Position numbers and translations under genes: made by a program
Part shown: positions 1 to 9,919 of the stretch, piece by piece
Position numbering within the stretch: the first letter of the stretch is position 1
Layout of the letters: each line of letters opens with the position of its first letter
Notes under the pieces: generated by a model
What the model was told of the DNA's origin: nothing
Database searches by the model: none
Seen by the model: the letters and a program-made list of their open reading frames with translations, nothing else
Source: an uncultured Planktomarina sp.
GTDB lineage: Bacteria; Pseudomonadota; Alphaproteobacteria; Rhodobacterales; Rhodobacteraceae
Assembly (NCBI GenBank): GCA_905181815.1
Contig: CAJIZA010000001.1
Span: 868,001 to 932,000, forward strand
Length of the DNA: 64,000 bases
Reading direction: 5' to 3'

Positions 1-847
1 ACATCTGGCGATAAGATACCGCCTGTTTGGATAGATCATCATAAATGATTAAAGCATGCTTGCCGTTATCGCGGAAATACTCTGCCATGGACGTCGCCGC
101 ATAGGGTGCCAAGAACTGCATCGGTGCGGGGTCAGAGGCGGTTGCGGCCACAACGATTGAATAGTCAATCGCACCAGATTCTTCGAGCTTTTTCACCAAT
201 TGAGCCACAGTCGAACGCTTTTGACCCACTGCCACGTAAACGCAATACAATTTTTCGGTGTCGTCCGCCGCCACATCATTGTATGATTTTTGGTTCAAGA
301 TCGTATCGAGCGCCACGGCTGTTTTACCAGTCTGACGGTCCCCAATGATCAATTCGCGCTGGCCACGGCCGATCGGAATCATCGCATCTACGGACTTTAA
401 ACCTGTCGCCATCGGCTCATGCACCGATTTACGCGGGATGATGCCGGGCGCTTTAACGTCCGCTTGGCTCCGCAATTTGGTTTTGATCGGACCTTTGCCG
501 TCCAATGGATTGCCCAAACCGTCAACAACACGGCCCAGCAATTCTGGACCAACAGGAACGTCCACAATAGAGTTTGTGCGTTTGACTGTGTCGCCTTCTT
601 TAATATCCCGGTCGGACCCGAAAATAACAACACCAACGTTGTCCGATTCCAAGTTTAGCGCCATCCCTTGGATGCCGCCGGGAAATTCGACCATTTCACC
701 AGCTTGAACGTTATCCAAACCATACACGCGCGCAATACCATCCCCAACGGAAAGGACACGGCCCACTTCGGCAACTTCAGCTTCTTGGCCAAAGTTTTTA
801 ATCTGGTCTTTTAAGATCGCAGAGATTTCTGCAGCTTCGATCGCCAT
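1..847 (-). CDS. atpA: F1F0 ATP synthase subunit alpha (partial, 3' end outside window)
   Basis: This encodes the regulatory nucleotide-binding alpha subunit of the F1 head of ATP synthase. About 282 N-terminal residues are visible; the reading frame runs off the left edge. The start is the ATG at 847, directly after the atpH stop codon. The N-terminus ([16 protein letters not shown]) and the P-loop GDRQTGKT near residue 170 are typical of AtpA, as are the downstream stretches on the exchange of bound nucleotide. It is co-transcribed with atpH, and the rest of the F1 operon (atpG, atpD, atpC) should lie beyond position 1. The identification is secure from the sequence. Confidence 0.97.
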   Translation of the reverse strand, partial: MAIEAAEISAILKDQIKNFGQEAEVAEVGRVLSVGDGIARVYGLDNVQAGEMVEFPGGIQGMALNLESDNVGVVIFGSDRDIKEGDTVKRTNSIVDVPVGPELLGRVVDGLGNPLDGKGPIKTKLRSQADVKAPGIIPRKSVHEPMATGLKSVDAMIPIGRGQRELIIGDRQTGKTAVALDTILNQKSYNDVAADDTEKLYCVYVAVGQKRSTVAQLVKKLEESGAIDYSIVVAATASDPAPMQFLAPYAATSMAEYFRDNGKHALIIYDDLSKQAVSYRQM

Positions 848-1408
848 TTATCCGACCTCTTTCATTTTGTTCTGAAGGGCATTGAGCTTGGAGCGGATCG
901 ACGTGTCGATCATCTTAGAGCCCATTTTAACGACAAGACCGCCAATTAGGCTTTCATCAACAGTCGCTTTGATTTTCACGTCAAGGTCCAATTGAGCCTT
1001 GAGCGTTTTGGCCAATTTCGTGGCCTGCGTTTTGGTCAGCGCTTTGGCAGAAGTCACCTCAGCGGTCACCTCGCCCTTATCCTCCGCGATTCGCGCACGC
1101 AGTGCCGCCAAAAGGCTGGGCAGTACAAACAAACGGCGCTTAGCAGCCATCAACGACAGCGTGTTGACCATTATTGGTTGCAATTTCATTTTCTGGGCCA
1201 CGGCTGTGATCGCCTGCCCCATTTCTGCACGTGTGTAGACGGGTGATGTCACCAAAGCGCGCAAATCTGCGCTTTCGCTCAATGCGCTCTCCAGCACATC
1301 TACATCAGCCTCCAGTGGCTTCAACTTCTTGTCGTCTTTGGCAAGCGAAAACACCGCTGTTGAATAGCGGCTTGCAATACCAGAAGAGATCGATGCTGGT
1401 TCGGACAA
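848..1408 (-). CDS. atpH: F1F0 ATP synthase subunit delta
   Basis: The delta subunit (OSCP homologue) sits on top of the F1 head and links it to the peripheral stalk. The predicted protein has 186 residues, the usual length. I chose the TTG at 1408 (protein starting [12 protein letters not shown]) because an AGAGGG ribosome-binding site lies at 1415-1420 and because family members start near this point. An in-frame TTG at 1456 would add 16 residues but has no evident ribosome-binding site. The stop is followed immediately by the atpA ATG, so the two genes are tightly coupled. This is the first gene of the F1 operon; its promoter should lie in 1409-1640, where I see no confident -35/-10 pair. 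Confidence 0.93.
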   Translation of the reverse strand: MSEPASISSGIASRYSTAVFSLAKDDKKLKPLEADVDVLESALSESADLRALVTSPVYTRAEMGQAITAVAQKMKLQPIMVNTLSLMAAKRRLFVLPSLLAALRARIAEDKGEVTAEVTSAKALTKTQATKLAKTLKAQLDLDVKIKATVDESLIGGLVVKMGSKMIDTSIRSKLNALQNKMKEVG

Positions 1409-1640
1409 AGACAACCCTCTCGATGCTGGCCCGTCCGAAACTTGAGCTTCAGACAAAGGCGTTGGACGCGCGCCATAGATCTATAGCGGCAAAATCTCAC
1501 GCGGTTTAGCAGAGCATTTCGCACGCCGCAATGCTAATGACGGGCAAAAAGACCGCAAAAATTCCAAAAACAAAGCATTTACGAAGGGTGCGTACTTTTG
1601 TTCCGCCTAAGACGCGCAAAAAAGCCGAATCCGTAGGATG

Positions 1641-2402
1641 TCAAAGATTGCCCGATTGTGCAGAAATCGGATCTGGAGCTTTGATCCCCTCCAAAATCCC
1701 CAAGGAGCGCGAGATAATCTGCCCCAAGCCAGGCCGACGGGGACGCGGCACTTGCTTGCTCACCTCCAGAATCAGAACGCCGCCCCCGCGCCAAGCTGGG
1801 ATATTTTGCCCAATGCGCTCAATCGGCCCGGACATGCGCCGCCAAAGCGATCCAGACCACGGCGGCTGATAGAGGGCCATCACATGATGCTCGGGCAAAA
1901 ACCCATGCCACTTCAGCCGAGATTCCAATTGCCCAGCGGTATAGGGGCGCGCAAAGGAGAACGGCGTGCCTTCTCTACGCGCCCAGAGACTGGCTCGATT
2001 GGGCACAATGAAGATGGCGCGGCCAGCAGGTGCCAGCACCCGGTAACATTCCTCCAGCACCGCAGCGGCATGTTCTGAAGTATCGAGCCCATGCAGCACC
2101 AGGAGTTTATCAACCGAGCCAGTTTCCACTGGCCAGCGGGTTTCTTCGCAAAGCACCGAACAATTGGGCAGGCCCGGCGGCCAATGCATGACCCCTTGCC
2201 GGGCAGGCATTAAAGCTGTGACCCGCCGCGCCGAGCTCAAATAAGGGCGCAAAAGCGGCGCTGCAAAGCCATAGCCAAGCACCGCCTCATGCCGGGCTTG
2301 CGGCCACAGACGCAAAACCTGCTCTCGAATCGTTGCCTGCACCGAGCGGCCCAAGAAGGACCGATAGTAAAACGCCCGCAGCTCACGCACATCTAAATGC
2401 AT
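1641..2402 (-). CDS. Class I SAM-dependent methyltransferase (function unknown)
   Basis: A 253-residue protein with the layout of a methyltransferase type 11 domain. It has a glycine-containing segment near residue 43 (LGYGFAAP), an acidic/aromatic middle and a C-terminal half with a DKLLVLHGL strand and a RVLAPAGRAIFIVPN strand that matches the beta-5 region of SAM methyltransferases. The SAM-binding glycine motif is somewhat degenerate, so the substrate cannot be named. It is divergent from gloB with only 61 bp between start codons, suggesting a shared promoter region. No signal peptide or membrane segment is evident. Assignment to the superfamily is fairly sure; a specific role is not. Confidence 0.8.
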   Translation of the reverse strand: MHLDVRELRAFYYRSFLGRSVQATIREQVLRLWPQARHEAVLGYGFAAPLLRPYLSSARRVTALMPARQGVMHWPPGLPNCSVLCEETRWPVETGSVDKLLVLHGLDTSEHAAAVLEECYRVLAPAGRAIFIVPNRASLWARREGTPFSFARPYTAGQLESRLKWHGFLPEHHVMALYQPPWSGSLWRRMSGPIERIGQNIPAWRGGGVLILEVSKQVPRPRRPGLGQIISRSLGILEGIKAPDPISAQSGNL

Positions 2403-2463
2403 TGCAGTTTGGTCCTCATGGATTACAGTCAGCCTAAGGCTAACAAATAAAGGCTAAAATACC

Positions 2464-3261
2464 ATGGTAAATTCGAGTGTCACGATTTATACCCTACCCT
2501 GCCTGTCAGATAATTATGCCTATGTTGTTTTCAATAGTGCCAACGGCACAGCGGCTATTGTGGACGTGCCGGAAGCGGGGCCTTTGGTCGATAAAATTTC
2601 CGAGCTGAATGTGCCAGTCACCGACATATTTTTGACTCATCACCATTCGGATCATGTTGATGGTCTTGCCGATCTACAAGCCGCTTTAACCGATTCTTTA
2701 AGCCAGGCGCCCGCACAGGTCATCGGCGCCAGAGCCGACGCGCACCGCCTGCCAGCCTTGGATCGGTCCGTCGGCCCAGGGGATTGCCTCACGCTTTGCG
2801 GAATTGAAGGTGACGTCTATGACGTCTCTGGCCATACGCTAGGTCACCTGGCGCTGCATTTGCCAAGCGCACGAGCGGTTTTCACCGCCGACAGTTTGAT
2901 GGCTATGGGTTGCGGCCGCCTGTTTGAGGGTTCGGCGGCGCAAATGTGGCACAGCCTGCAGCAGCTCCGTTCGCTGCCACAAGACACATGGGTTTACTCG
3001 GGGCATGAATACACGACGTCTAATATGGCCTTTACGCAATCATTAGGCGAAGACAATCCTGCCATTGCTGCCCGAGCCGCACAAATCACTAAAGATCGCA
3101 CAGCAGGTCGACCGACGGTGCCAAGTCCCTTGGCCCTTGAGATGCAAACCAATCCGTTTATGCGCGCTGATGACCCGGCCCTAAAGGCGGCCATGGGCAT
3201 GCCAGGATCTACCGCTGGGCAGGTTTTCGCGGAAATTCGCTCCAGAAAAGATAAATTTTAG
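2464..3261 (+). CDS. gloB: Hydroxyacylglutathione hydrolase (glyoxalase II)
   Basis: Hydrolyses S-D-lactoylglutathione to D-lactate and glutathione, the second step of the glyoxalase pathway for methylglyoxal removal in the cytoplasm. The metal-binding motif THHHSDHVDG is at residues 58-67. A second metal ligand region (SGHTLGHLALH) and GHEYT near residue 180 are also present. The length of 265 residues is normal for the family. The start is the ATG at 2464. The gene is divergent from the methyltransferase and precedes clpA on the same strand by 138 bp. Confidence 0.95.
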   Translation: MVNSSVTIYTLPCLSDNYAYVVFNSANGTAAIVDVPEAGPLVDKISELNVPVTDIFLTHHHSDHVDGLADLQAALTDSLSQAPAQVIGARADAHRLPALDRSVGPGDCLTLCGIEGDVYDVSGHTLGHLALHLPSARAVFTADSLMAMGCGRLFEGSAAQMWHSLQQLRSLPQDTWVYSGHEYTTSNMAFTQSLGEDNPAIAARAAQITKDRTAGRPTVPSPLALEMQTNPFMRADDPALKAAMGMPGSTAGQVFAEIRSRKDKF

Positions 3262-3399
3262 AAGAAATTTGGCGATAAAAGTGCGTTATTTAATTTTTAT
3301 TGCCTAAATAGCAGATTCCCCCTTGAAGGTTGCCTAAGAAAACCGAAATCTTATGGGGAGAGCGATAATAACGATCACAGATTTTTGTAGGAGACGCGC

Positions 3400-5730
3400 G
3401 TGCCATCATTTTCCGCATCATTAGAAAACGCCATCCACGAAGCGCTAGCCGCTGCCAATGCTCGCAAGCATGAATTGGCTACTTTGGAACACTTGCTGCT
3501 GGCTCTTCTCGATGAACCCGATGCTGCAAAAGTTATGCGCGCCTGCTCTGTTGATCTCAAGCTCCTGCGTAAAGCTCTTGTCGATTTTATCGAGGACGAC
3601 CTGAGCACTCTTATCACCGATGTGGATGGATCAGAAGCCGTGCCAACAGCCGCCTTTCAGCGGGTGATCCAACGGGCCGCCATTCATGTGCAATCCTCAG
3701 GGCGTACAGAAGTTACGGGCGCCAATGTTTTGGTTGCAATATTTGCCGAACGCGAAAGCAACGCGGCCCATTTCCTACAAGAGCAAGACATGACCCGCTA
3801 CGATGCGGTGAATTTCATCGCCCACGGGGTGGCCAAAGATCCCGACTTTGTCGAAAGCCGGCCAATCGTTGGCGCCGAGGATGAGGCGGAGATGTTTGAT
3901 GGCGAAGGACATGAAACCGCCGAAAAAGAGAGCGCTTTGGCGAAATATTGCATCGACCTCAATGAAAAATCTGCCAAAGGCAATGTTGATCCGCTGATTG
4001 GCCGCGAACATGAGGTTGAGCGCTGTATCCAGGTGCTGTGCCGCCGCCGCAAAAACAACCCGATTTTTGTTGGAGATCCCGGCGTCGGTAAAACCGCTAT
4101 TGCCGAAGGTCTGGCGCGCAAAATTACCCAGGGCCAAACCCCAGCGATTTTGTCAAAAACAACCATCTATTCACTAGATATGGGCGCACTTTTGGCGGGA
4201 ACACGCTACAGGGGCGATTTTGAAGAACGCCTCAAGGCGGTGATGAAGGAGATGGAAGAGCATGATGATGCGGTGCTGTTCATTGACGAAATTCACACGG
4301 TAATCGGTGCCGGCGCCACCTCTGGCGGGGCGATGGATGCATCCAACCTGCTGAAACCTGCGCTGCAGGGCGGCAAACTGCGCTGTATGGGCTCGACAAC
4401 TTATAAAGAATTCCGGCAGCACTTTGAAAAAGACCGCGCTCTGGCTCGCCGTTTTCAAAAAATTGATGTGGCCGAGCCTTCCGTGGAAGATAGTGTGAAA
4501 ATCCTAAAAGGGCTGAAACCGTATTTTGAAGAGCATCACGACGTAAAATATACCTCCGATGCCATCAAAACTGCCGTTGAATTGGCTGCGCGCTATATCA
4601 ATGATCGCAAATTACCAGACAAGGCAATCGATGTTATCGACGAGGCCGGCGCAGCGCAGCATTTGCTGAGTGACAGCAAGCGGCGCAAAACCATCGGGGT
4701 GAAAGAGATTGAAGCTGTAGTCGCAAAAATTGCGCGAATTCCGCCCAAATCAGTGTCCAAAGACGATGCAGAGGTTCTGCGCGATCTTGAATCCGGTCTA
4801 AAACGGGTTGTCTTTGGTCAGGATACGGCGATAGAAGCCTTGGCCTCGGCCATCAAACTGGCCCGCGCTGGTCTGCGTGAACCAGAAAAGCCCATCGGAA
4901 ACTATTTATTTGCAGGGCCTACCGGCGTTGGCAAAACCGAAGTAGCCAAGCAATTAGCCGATGGTCTGGGCGTTAAGCTGATCCGCTTCGACATGTCCGA
5001 ATATATGGAGAAACACGCCATAAGCCGCTTGATCGGCGCTCCTCCTGGCTATGTCGGCTTTGATCAAGGCGGTATGCTGACCGACTCCGTCGATCAAGAT
5101 CCCCATTGCGTGCTCTTGTTGGATGAAATCGAAAAAGCCCACCCGGATGTTTTCAACATCCTTCTGCAGGTCATGGATCATGGTAAATTGACAGATCACA
5201 ATGGCCGCACTACGGATTTCCGCAATGTTGTGTTGATCATGACCTCCAATGCCGGAGCATCAGAAATGTCCAAAGCCGCGATCGGATTTGGTCGCGAGCG
5301 ACGCGAAGGAGAAGACACCCAAGCCATTGAACGCACATTTACGCCCGAGTTCCGCAATCGCCTCGATGCAGTCGTAAGTTTCGCGCCATTGAACCGCGAT
5401 GTCATCGCACAGGTGGTCGAAAAATTTGTTCTGCAACTCGAAGCGCAATTGATGGATCGCAACGTGTCCATCGAGATTACCAAAGCGGCCGCCGACTGGC
5501 TTGGCGTAAAGGGCTACGATTCCAAAATGGGCGCACGTCCCTTGGGCCGGGTGATCCAAGAGCATATCAAAAAGCCATTGGCCGAAGAATTGCTCTTTGG
5601 CAAACTTACCAAAGGCGGCGTGGTCAAAGTTGGTGTGAAAGCCGGCGCATTGGATCTAAAAATCGAAGAGCCTCAAAAGCCGCGGATTACCAATAAAGAC
5701 AAGAAACCTCCACTTTTGACCGCCGAATAA
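3400..5730 (+). CDS. clpA: ATP-dependent Clp protease ATP-binding subunit ClpA
   Basis: AAA+ unfoldase that feeds substrates to the ClpP peptidase. The 776-residue protein shows an N-terminal Clp repeat domain (residues 1-145), a first AAA module with Walker A GDPGVGKT, a second with GPTGVGKT, and the C-terminal D2-small domain. An IGFG element in the second module (residues about 627-630) fits the ClpP-docking loop. The start is GTG at 3400, supported by a TAGGAG ribosome-binding site at 3388-3393. No clpS adaptor gene lies immediately upstream, where it is found in many relatives; it may be elsewhere. Confidence 0.96.
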   Translation: MPSFSASLENAIHEALAAANARKHELATLEHLLLALLDEPDAAKVMRACSVDLKLLRKALVDFIEDDLSTLITDVDGSEAVPTAAFQRVIQRAAIHVQSSGRTEVTGANVLVAIFAERESNAAHFLQEQDMTRYDAVNFIAHGVAKDPDFVESRPIVGAEDEAEMFDGEGHETAEKESALAKYCIDLNEKSAKGNVDPLIGREHEVERCIQVLCRRRKNNPIFVGDPGVGKTAIAEGLARKITQGQTPAILSKTTIYSLDMGALLAGTRYRGDFEERLKAVMKEMEEHDDAVLFIDEIHTVIGAGATSGGAMDASNLLKPALQGGKLRCMGSTTYKEFRQHFEKDRALARRFQKIDVAEPSVEDSVKILKGLKPYFEEHHDVKYTSDAIKTAVELAARYINDRKLPDKAIDVIDEAGAAQHLLSDSKRRKTIGVKEIEAVVAKIARIPPKSVSKDDAEVLRDLESGLKRVVFGQDTAIEALASAIKLARAGLREPEKPIGNYLFAGPTGVGKTEVAKQLADGLGVKLIRFDMSEYMEKHAISRLIGAPPGYVGFDQGGMLTDSVDQDPHCVLLLDEIEKAHPDVFNILLQVMDHGKLTDHNGRTTDFRNVVLIMTSNAGASEMSKAAIGFGRERREGEDTQAIERTFTPEFRNRLDAVVSFAPLNRDVIAQVVEKFVLQLEAQLMDRNVSIEITKAAADWLGVKGYDSKMGARPLGRVIQEHIKKPLAEELLFGKLTKGGVVKVGVKAGALDLKIEEPQKPRITNKDKKPPLLTAE

Positions 5731-5774
5731 GCGCTATCAACCACTCAAATCGGCCCGTTACGGGGGAAACCGGA

Positions 5775-8144
5775 TTACCGCTCCGTTAATTTCAGCTCAA
5801 TCCTCCGATTTTGCGCCCGTGCTACACGGGAGTTGGCAGGATTAATGGGCTGATACTCGCCAAACCCATTGGCTGAGAGCCGGCGCGGCGGCATCTGCTC
5901 AGAGGTCATCAAATATAACACCACAGACAGCGCGCGCGCTTGGCTCAGCTCCCAATTGTTTTGAAATTTACTGCCAGGAAGGATCGGTTGGTCATCGGTG
6001 TGACCATCCACTTGCAACACCCAATCAATATTTTGCGGAATTTCTTCAGTGACATCCTTCAAGATATTTGCGACTTTCGATATCTCTTTACGGCCAGCCG
6101 CCGTCAGCTCAGCACGGCCAGAGGCGAAGAGCACTTCAGAGGAGAAGGCAAAACGGTCACCAATAATGCTTACCCCATCGATATCCTCCAAAAGACCGCG
6201 CAGACTGCCAAAAAACTCCGACCTATAGCGCTCCAGTGTTTTGGCCTCGGCTTCAAGCCGGGCCTTCTCCTCTTTCAGGCGCTGCTTTTCAGCCGCTTCC
6301 AAGGCCAGGTTGCGCTTAGATTCCGCCGCGACTTGTGCCAGTGCCACGTTCAGCTCACTGCCAAGATTGGTGATCTTCACATTATTGTCCACATCGCGAC
6401 GTTTGTAATCGCCCAGCGTGGCTTGAAGCCCACTAATTTGGGCGCGCAATTCACGCACCTCTTGGCTCAGCAGCGCCATTTTGCGCTGCGCCTCCGTAGA
6501 AATCGCCTTTGCCTCCTGTAGCTCAGCCTGGGCCATTGCCAACAAGGCCGCCTTCTGCTCGGCAGAGTTCAATTTCCACTCGGCCGATAGGCGCGCAGCA
6601 ATGGCTTTGGACAGCGCGGAACGCAAATCATCTGTGTCCGCATTCTGCGCGTTCGCCTCTGCTGCCTGCAAAGTGACTGTCAGGCTCTCAAGACGGAACA
6701 ATGCCGCTTGCAACTCCTGTTGATTTACCTCATCACGTGCGCTCAGCGCTGCCAGCTCTTCTTGCGAAAGTGCCTCCGCCAATCGCGCCGCCTCAAGTGC
6801 CAACAAGGCCTTCACCAGTTCGTCATCCAACGTTTTTTCAGCGCTCTGCGCCGCGGCCAAAAGCGCCAGGGTTTCCTCCGCTTTTTTGCGCTGATCGTTC
6901 AACTCCAAACTCAAAGAAGATATCGCCGCTTCACTCTGTTCCAGATCCGCCCGCAGTTTTTCAGCCGCGGCTGCCATGGACAATTGTTCGAGTTCGCTCT
7001 GGCTCAAAGCCGCTTCCACTGCCTCCAAACGTTCGCGCAAAAAGGCCGCAGACACACGATTTAGCTCTTCGTCATTCAATGCGCTCACCAATTCTTCAGC
7101 GCGGCGGCTCAACTCTTGGTTTTCCTGTTCAAGCTGGGACGCCCGTTCTTGCTGCGTCGCCAAAAGCGCCAGGGTATTGGCAAGGTTGATATTTGTATTC
7201 TGCGCATCCCGGCGCAGATCAGCCAGCATCTCATCCATGAGTTCACGTTGACGTTCCGCCAGCGCAGCCTGCTCGGTCTTTGCTGCAATTGTCGCCTGCG
7301 CCGCCAGCAATGATTGCTGCAAACTGGCCTTATCTTCATCCAAAGTGGCCAGTTCTTCACGGCGTTGCGCCTCTATTTCGATCAACTGCTGCAGGCGGAT
7401 CTCAAAATCTGCAATCGTGGCCTTGGCTTTAGATTTTTCGTCCTGTAACGCGCTGATCTGCGCCTCTGCATCTGCAATACGCGCCGTGTCTTGCAGCGAT
7501 TGGGCAAGAAGCAGGGTCAATTGCGCTTCCAGCTCCGTGATCTGCCCTTCCGATTGGGTTTGATCGCGCAAAAGTGCAGCCACTTGCGCTTCGAAATCTA
7601 AGATCGTGCCTTCAGACTGGGCCTGCTGCGTTTGCAGTTGTGACACTTGTAATTTGAACCCCTCAATCTCACCTTCCGCACGCTGTTGAAGCGCCAACAG
7701 ATTGGCAACCTGTGTCTCAAAATCGTTGATCCGTGTGGTAGCAGCCTTGAGGTCTGCGACCCGTGCATCGCGCTCTGCGGTCAAAGTCGCGATAAGGCCC
7801 AATTGCCGTTCCCCTTGAGCCTGCGCGGCGGCAAGCTGATCGTCGAGCTTGGCGACCTGAAGGGTGAGATCGGACACAGCAGCGCGCTCCAAACCCAAAG
7901 CATCGCCCAGAGCCAGAATCTGCCCTTCCAAATCTTCCAATTGCGCATTTTTCTGGACGATATCTACGTTGAGTTCATCAAGCATCACCCCCTGCCCTTT
8001 GACGGTTTGCTGCAATACAAATTGCATCACCGCAAAGATCGTAAGCACAAACATCAAAACCAGCAGTAAGCCAGTCATCGCATCTACGAACCCCGGCCAG
8101 ATAGAGGCTTGGAACCTTGCGCCAGTACGTCGGGAAAGTGCCAT
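5775..8144 (-). CDS. MotB/OmpA-type peptidoglycan-binding protein with long coiled coil
   Basis: A 789-residue protein with three parts. A short cytoplasmic N-terminus leads into one membrane segment at residues 19-43, which contains an aspartate (FVDAMTG) like the proton-carrying residue of MotB, TolR and ExbD. About 580 residues follow that are rich in Leu, Ala, Gln and Glu and strongly predict coiled coil. The C-terminus (about 650-789) is an OmpA/MotB peptidoglycan-binding domain with DGHTDDQP and NRRIELKL. It is the partner of the upstream MotA/TolQ-like gene, whose stop lies 7 bp before its start. Together they look like a stator-type proton channel whose shaft is anchored in the cell wall. 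The cellular role is unknown; no flagellar genes are nearby. Confidence 0.85.
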   Translation of the reverse strand: MALSRRTGARFQASIWPGFVDAMTGLLLVLMFVLTIFAVMQFVLQQTVKGQGVMLDELNVDIVQKNAQLEDLEGQILALGDALGLERAAVSDLTLQVAKLDDQLAAAQAQGERQLGLIATLTAERDARVADLKAATTRINDFETQVANLLALQQRAEGEIEGFKLQVSQLQTQQAQSEGTILDFEAQVAALLRDQTQSEGQITELEAQLTLLLAQSLQDTARIADAEAQISALQDEKSKAKATIADFEIRLQQLIEIEAQRREELATLDEDKASLQQSLLAAQATIAAKTEQAALAERQRELMDEMLADLRRDAQNTNINLANTLALLATQQERASQLEQENQELSRRAEELVSALNDEELNRVSAAFLRERLEAVEAALSQSELEQLSMAAAAEKLRADLEQSEAAISSLSLELNDQRKKAEETLALLAAAQSAEKTLDDELVKALLALEAARLAEALSQEELAALSARDEVNQQELQAALFRLESLTVTLQAAEANAQNADTDDLRSALSKAIAARLSAEWKLNSAEQKAALLAMAQAELQEAKAISTEAQRKMALLSQEVRELRAQISGLQATLGDYKRRDVDNNVKITNLGSELNVALAQVAAESKRNLALEAAEKQRLKEEKARLEAEAKTLERYRSEFFGSLRGLLEDIDGVSIIGDRFAFSSEVLFASGRAELTAAGRKEISKVANILKDVTEEIPQNIDWVLQVDGHTDDQPILPGSKFQNNWELSQARALSVVLYLMTSEQMPPRRLSANGFGEYQPINPANSRVARAQNRRIELKLTER

Positions 8145-8151
8145 CGCGCGC

Positions 8152-9321
8152 CTAGCTCTGATCGTAGATTGTTGGATTAGACAGGGCCCTGATCGCCTTT
8201 GTCAGATTGGCCAGATCACTGCGAATTTCGGACAGGCTTTCTTGCCGGCCACTTGAGACTTCCTCAAGCACGCGCAGCATCTGCACATCGATCGAACGCA
8301 GACGCATCCGGCTCTCCGCATCCATCCCATCGCCGCCGCCTTCGCCCATCCGCGCGATCATCCGCTCTTGACTGGCCGCCACGCGTTCAAGGGCTTCGGT
8401 CTGCCCCTGATCGAGCTTTTGCGTGAGTTTTTCCAAGCTCGCCGTCATCGCCATCAAATGCGACTGCACATGGGCCTGATCCTGCCCCGTCTGGGCATAC
8501 ATCCGCGCGATACCGTCCATTTGCTCAGACATCTGTTCCATCATCGCGCCCAGCATGGTGTTTTGCGCGCCCTCTTCACCCTCGCCACCCGAGAAACCCA
8601 CACGGGTAATGGTCGACAACCACTCTTCCAATTCGCCATAAAATCGGTTCTGCCCACGGCCAGAAAACACCTCAAGCAACCCGACAATCAGTGAGCCCGC
8701 CAGACCCAATAATGAGGAGGCAAAGGCCACGCCCATCCCGTCCAGTTGTCCCTCAAGACCCAGCTGCAGGCGCGAGAAAATATCCACCACGCTTTCATTC
8801 TCCCCCGGAGTCAGCGATTGGATCGTGGCTACCAAGGCTGGCACGGTCGTGGCCAGGCCATAAAACGTGCCCAACAGACCAATAAGGATCAGCATATTGG
8901 TGATATAGCGCGTCAATTCGCGCTGCTCATCAATCCGCGTCGATACTGATTCCAAAATAGACCGCGATGAGGCCGAACCGAGCTGCGTCCGCGCGCCGCG
9001 CCCACGCAGCAGGCTGGCCAATGGCAAAAGCAATTGCGGCGGCTTGGCCTCCTCATGCCCCTCGCGCTGGCTGGCGAAGCCTTCGATCCATTGCACCGAA
9101 TAGATCAGCGACAAAACCTGATGAAAACAGGTGGCCACGCCGATGAGGAACACAAAGAGGATAAAGGCATTGAGATAGGGATTGGCCCAAAAGGTTGGCC
9201 CGACGCTAGGATAGGCCAAATAGCCCAATCCCATGACCCCGCCAACAATGGCCAGCATGGTGAGGATTTGACTAAACGGCTGCGAGAACTGAGGCGTTTG
9301 GTCTCGGCGGATATGATCCAT
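8152..9321 (-). CDS. MotA/TolQ/ExbB-family proton channel protein
   Basis: A 389-residue inner-membrane protein. Membrane segments are visible at about residues 19-38 and 49-70. Two more, each followed by the conserved small-residue pattern of MotA/TolQ channels, lie around YITNMLILIGLLGTFYGL and GMGVAFASSLLGLAGSLIVG. The C-terminal half is soluble and helical. I chose the ATG at 9321 because AGGA lies about nine bases upstream; an in-frame start at 9369 would add 16 residues and cannot be excluded. The gene forms an operon with the following MotB/OmpA-like gene. It would form the pentameric channel around the dimeric partner. Confidence 0.85.
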   Translation of the reverse strand: MDHIRRDQTPQFSQPFSQILTMLAIVGGVMGLGYLAYPSVGPTFWANPYLNAFILFVFLIGVATCFHQVLSLIYSVQWIEGFASQREGHEEAKPPQLLLPLASLLRGRGARTQLGSASSRSILESVSTRIDEQRELTRYITNMLILIGLLGTFYGLATTVPALVATIQSLTPGENESVVDIFSRLQLGLEGQLDGMGVAFASSLLGLAGSLIVGLLEVFSGRGQNRFYGELEEWLSTITRVGFSGGEGEEGAQNTMLGAMMEQMSEQMDGIARMYAQTGQDQAHVQSHLMAMTASLEKLTQKLDQGQTEALERVAASQERMIARMGEGGGDGMDAESRMRLRSIDVQMLRVLEEVSSGRQESLSEIRSDLANLTKAIRALSNPTIYDQS

Positions 9322-9388
9322 ATCTGTGGTCCTGCCCTTAAATTCTAAGTGTCTGAGTTTACTGCGCATGGCCCTTTAAGCCAAGCGG

Positions 9389-9919
9389 TTATGCAGATTT
9401 AGTTAAATTTGCGACTTTCTTCGCCAAATAATCCAATTGTGGATCAGGGATGCCCAGATCGTGCAACATATCCGCAGTTTTAAATAGGTATTCCGGGTTC
9501 GGCCCGCGCCCCCCCACGGCACCCGCGATGATCTCGGCCTGCTGATCCAGCGCATAGAGGCAATATTGCGCATGATCGCGGTCCACCACATAAGTCACGG
9601 CCCGCGAAATGCGCCCATCTGCCATGGGCAAATCCACCCATTTTTCCACGTAGGCCGATGAAATCAACTCCCGCACGCGCAGCTCTTGCAGCACATGCTC
9701 GGCCTCACCCTCATGCACCCGCAGTGCCAGCCCGGCGCAGGCATCCGCCGCCTCTGCCGCATCCAGTGCGAGAACCAAACCCGGATCCTCAGGCGTACCG
9801 CGATGATGGATGGAGCGCATGCAAAAGGAGCGCCGATAGCCCGGTAGATCCGCGCGCACCTGCTCAACGGGCTCAAACCCGGGGTTCCACAGCAAGGAGC
9901 CATAGCCAAACACCCACAT
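9389..9919 (-). CDS. chaC: ChaC-family gamma-glutamylcyclotransferase
   Basis: Likely degrades glutathione to 5-oxoproline and Cys-Gly in the cytoplasm. The N-terminus VFGYGSLLWNPGF is the hallmark substrate-binding loop of the gamma-glutamylcyclotransferase fold. A later acidic residue region, YVEKWVDLPM, fits the ChaC subgroup. The length of 176 residues is usual. The ATG at 9919 is preceded by GGAGGGGA. The gene stands alone between the proton-channel pair and tyrA, with about 300 bp upstream. Confidence 0.88.
   Translation of the reverse strand: MWVFGYGSLLWNPGFEPVEQVRADLPGYRRSFCMRSIHHRGTPEDPGLVLALDAAEAADACAGLALRVHEGEAEHVLQELRVRELISSAYVEKWVDLPMADGRISRAVTYVVDRDHAQYCLYALDQQAEIIAGAVGGRGPNPEYLFKTADMLHDLGIPDPQLDYLAKKVANLTKSA

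Noticed and set aside
1409-1456. Longer atpH start at TTG 1456
   Set aside because: No ribosome-binding site precedes it, while AGAGGG precedes the TTG at 1408, which also fits the family length.
3322-3355. CTTGAA followed by CTTATG upstream of clpA, like a sigma-32 promoter
   Set aside because: The spacer is about 22 bases, too long for a normal RpoH promoter (about 17-18 in alphaproteobacteria).
5775-9321. Zorya-type anti-phage system (ZorA/ZorB)
   Set aside because: The MotA/MotB-like pair is present but none of the effector genes (ZorC, ZorD, ZorE) is nearby; neighbours are housekeeping genes.
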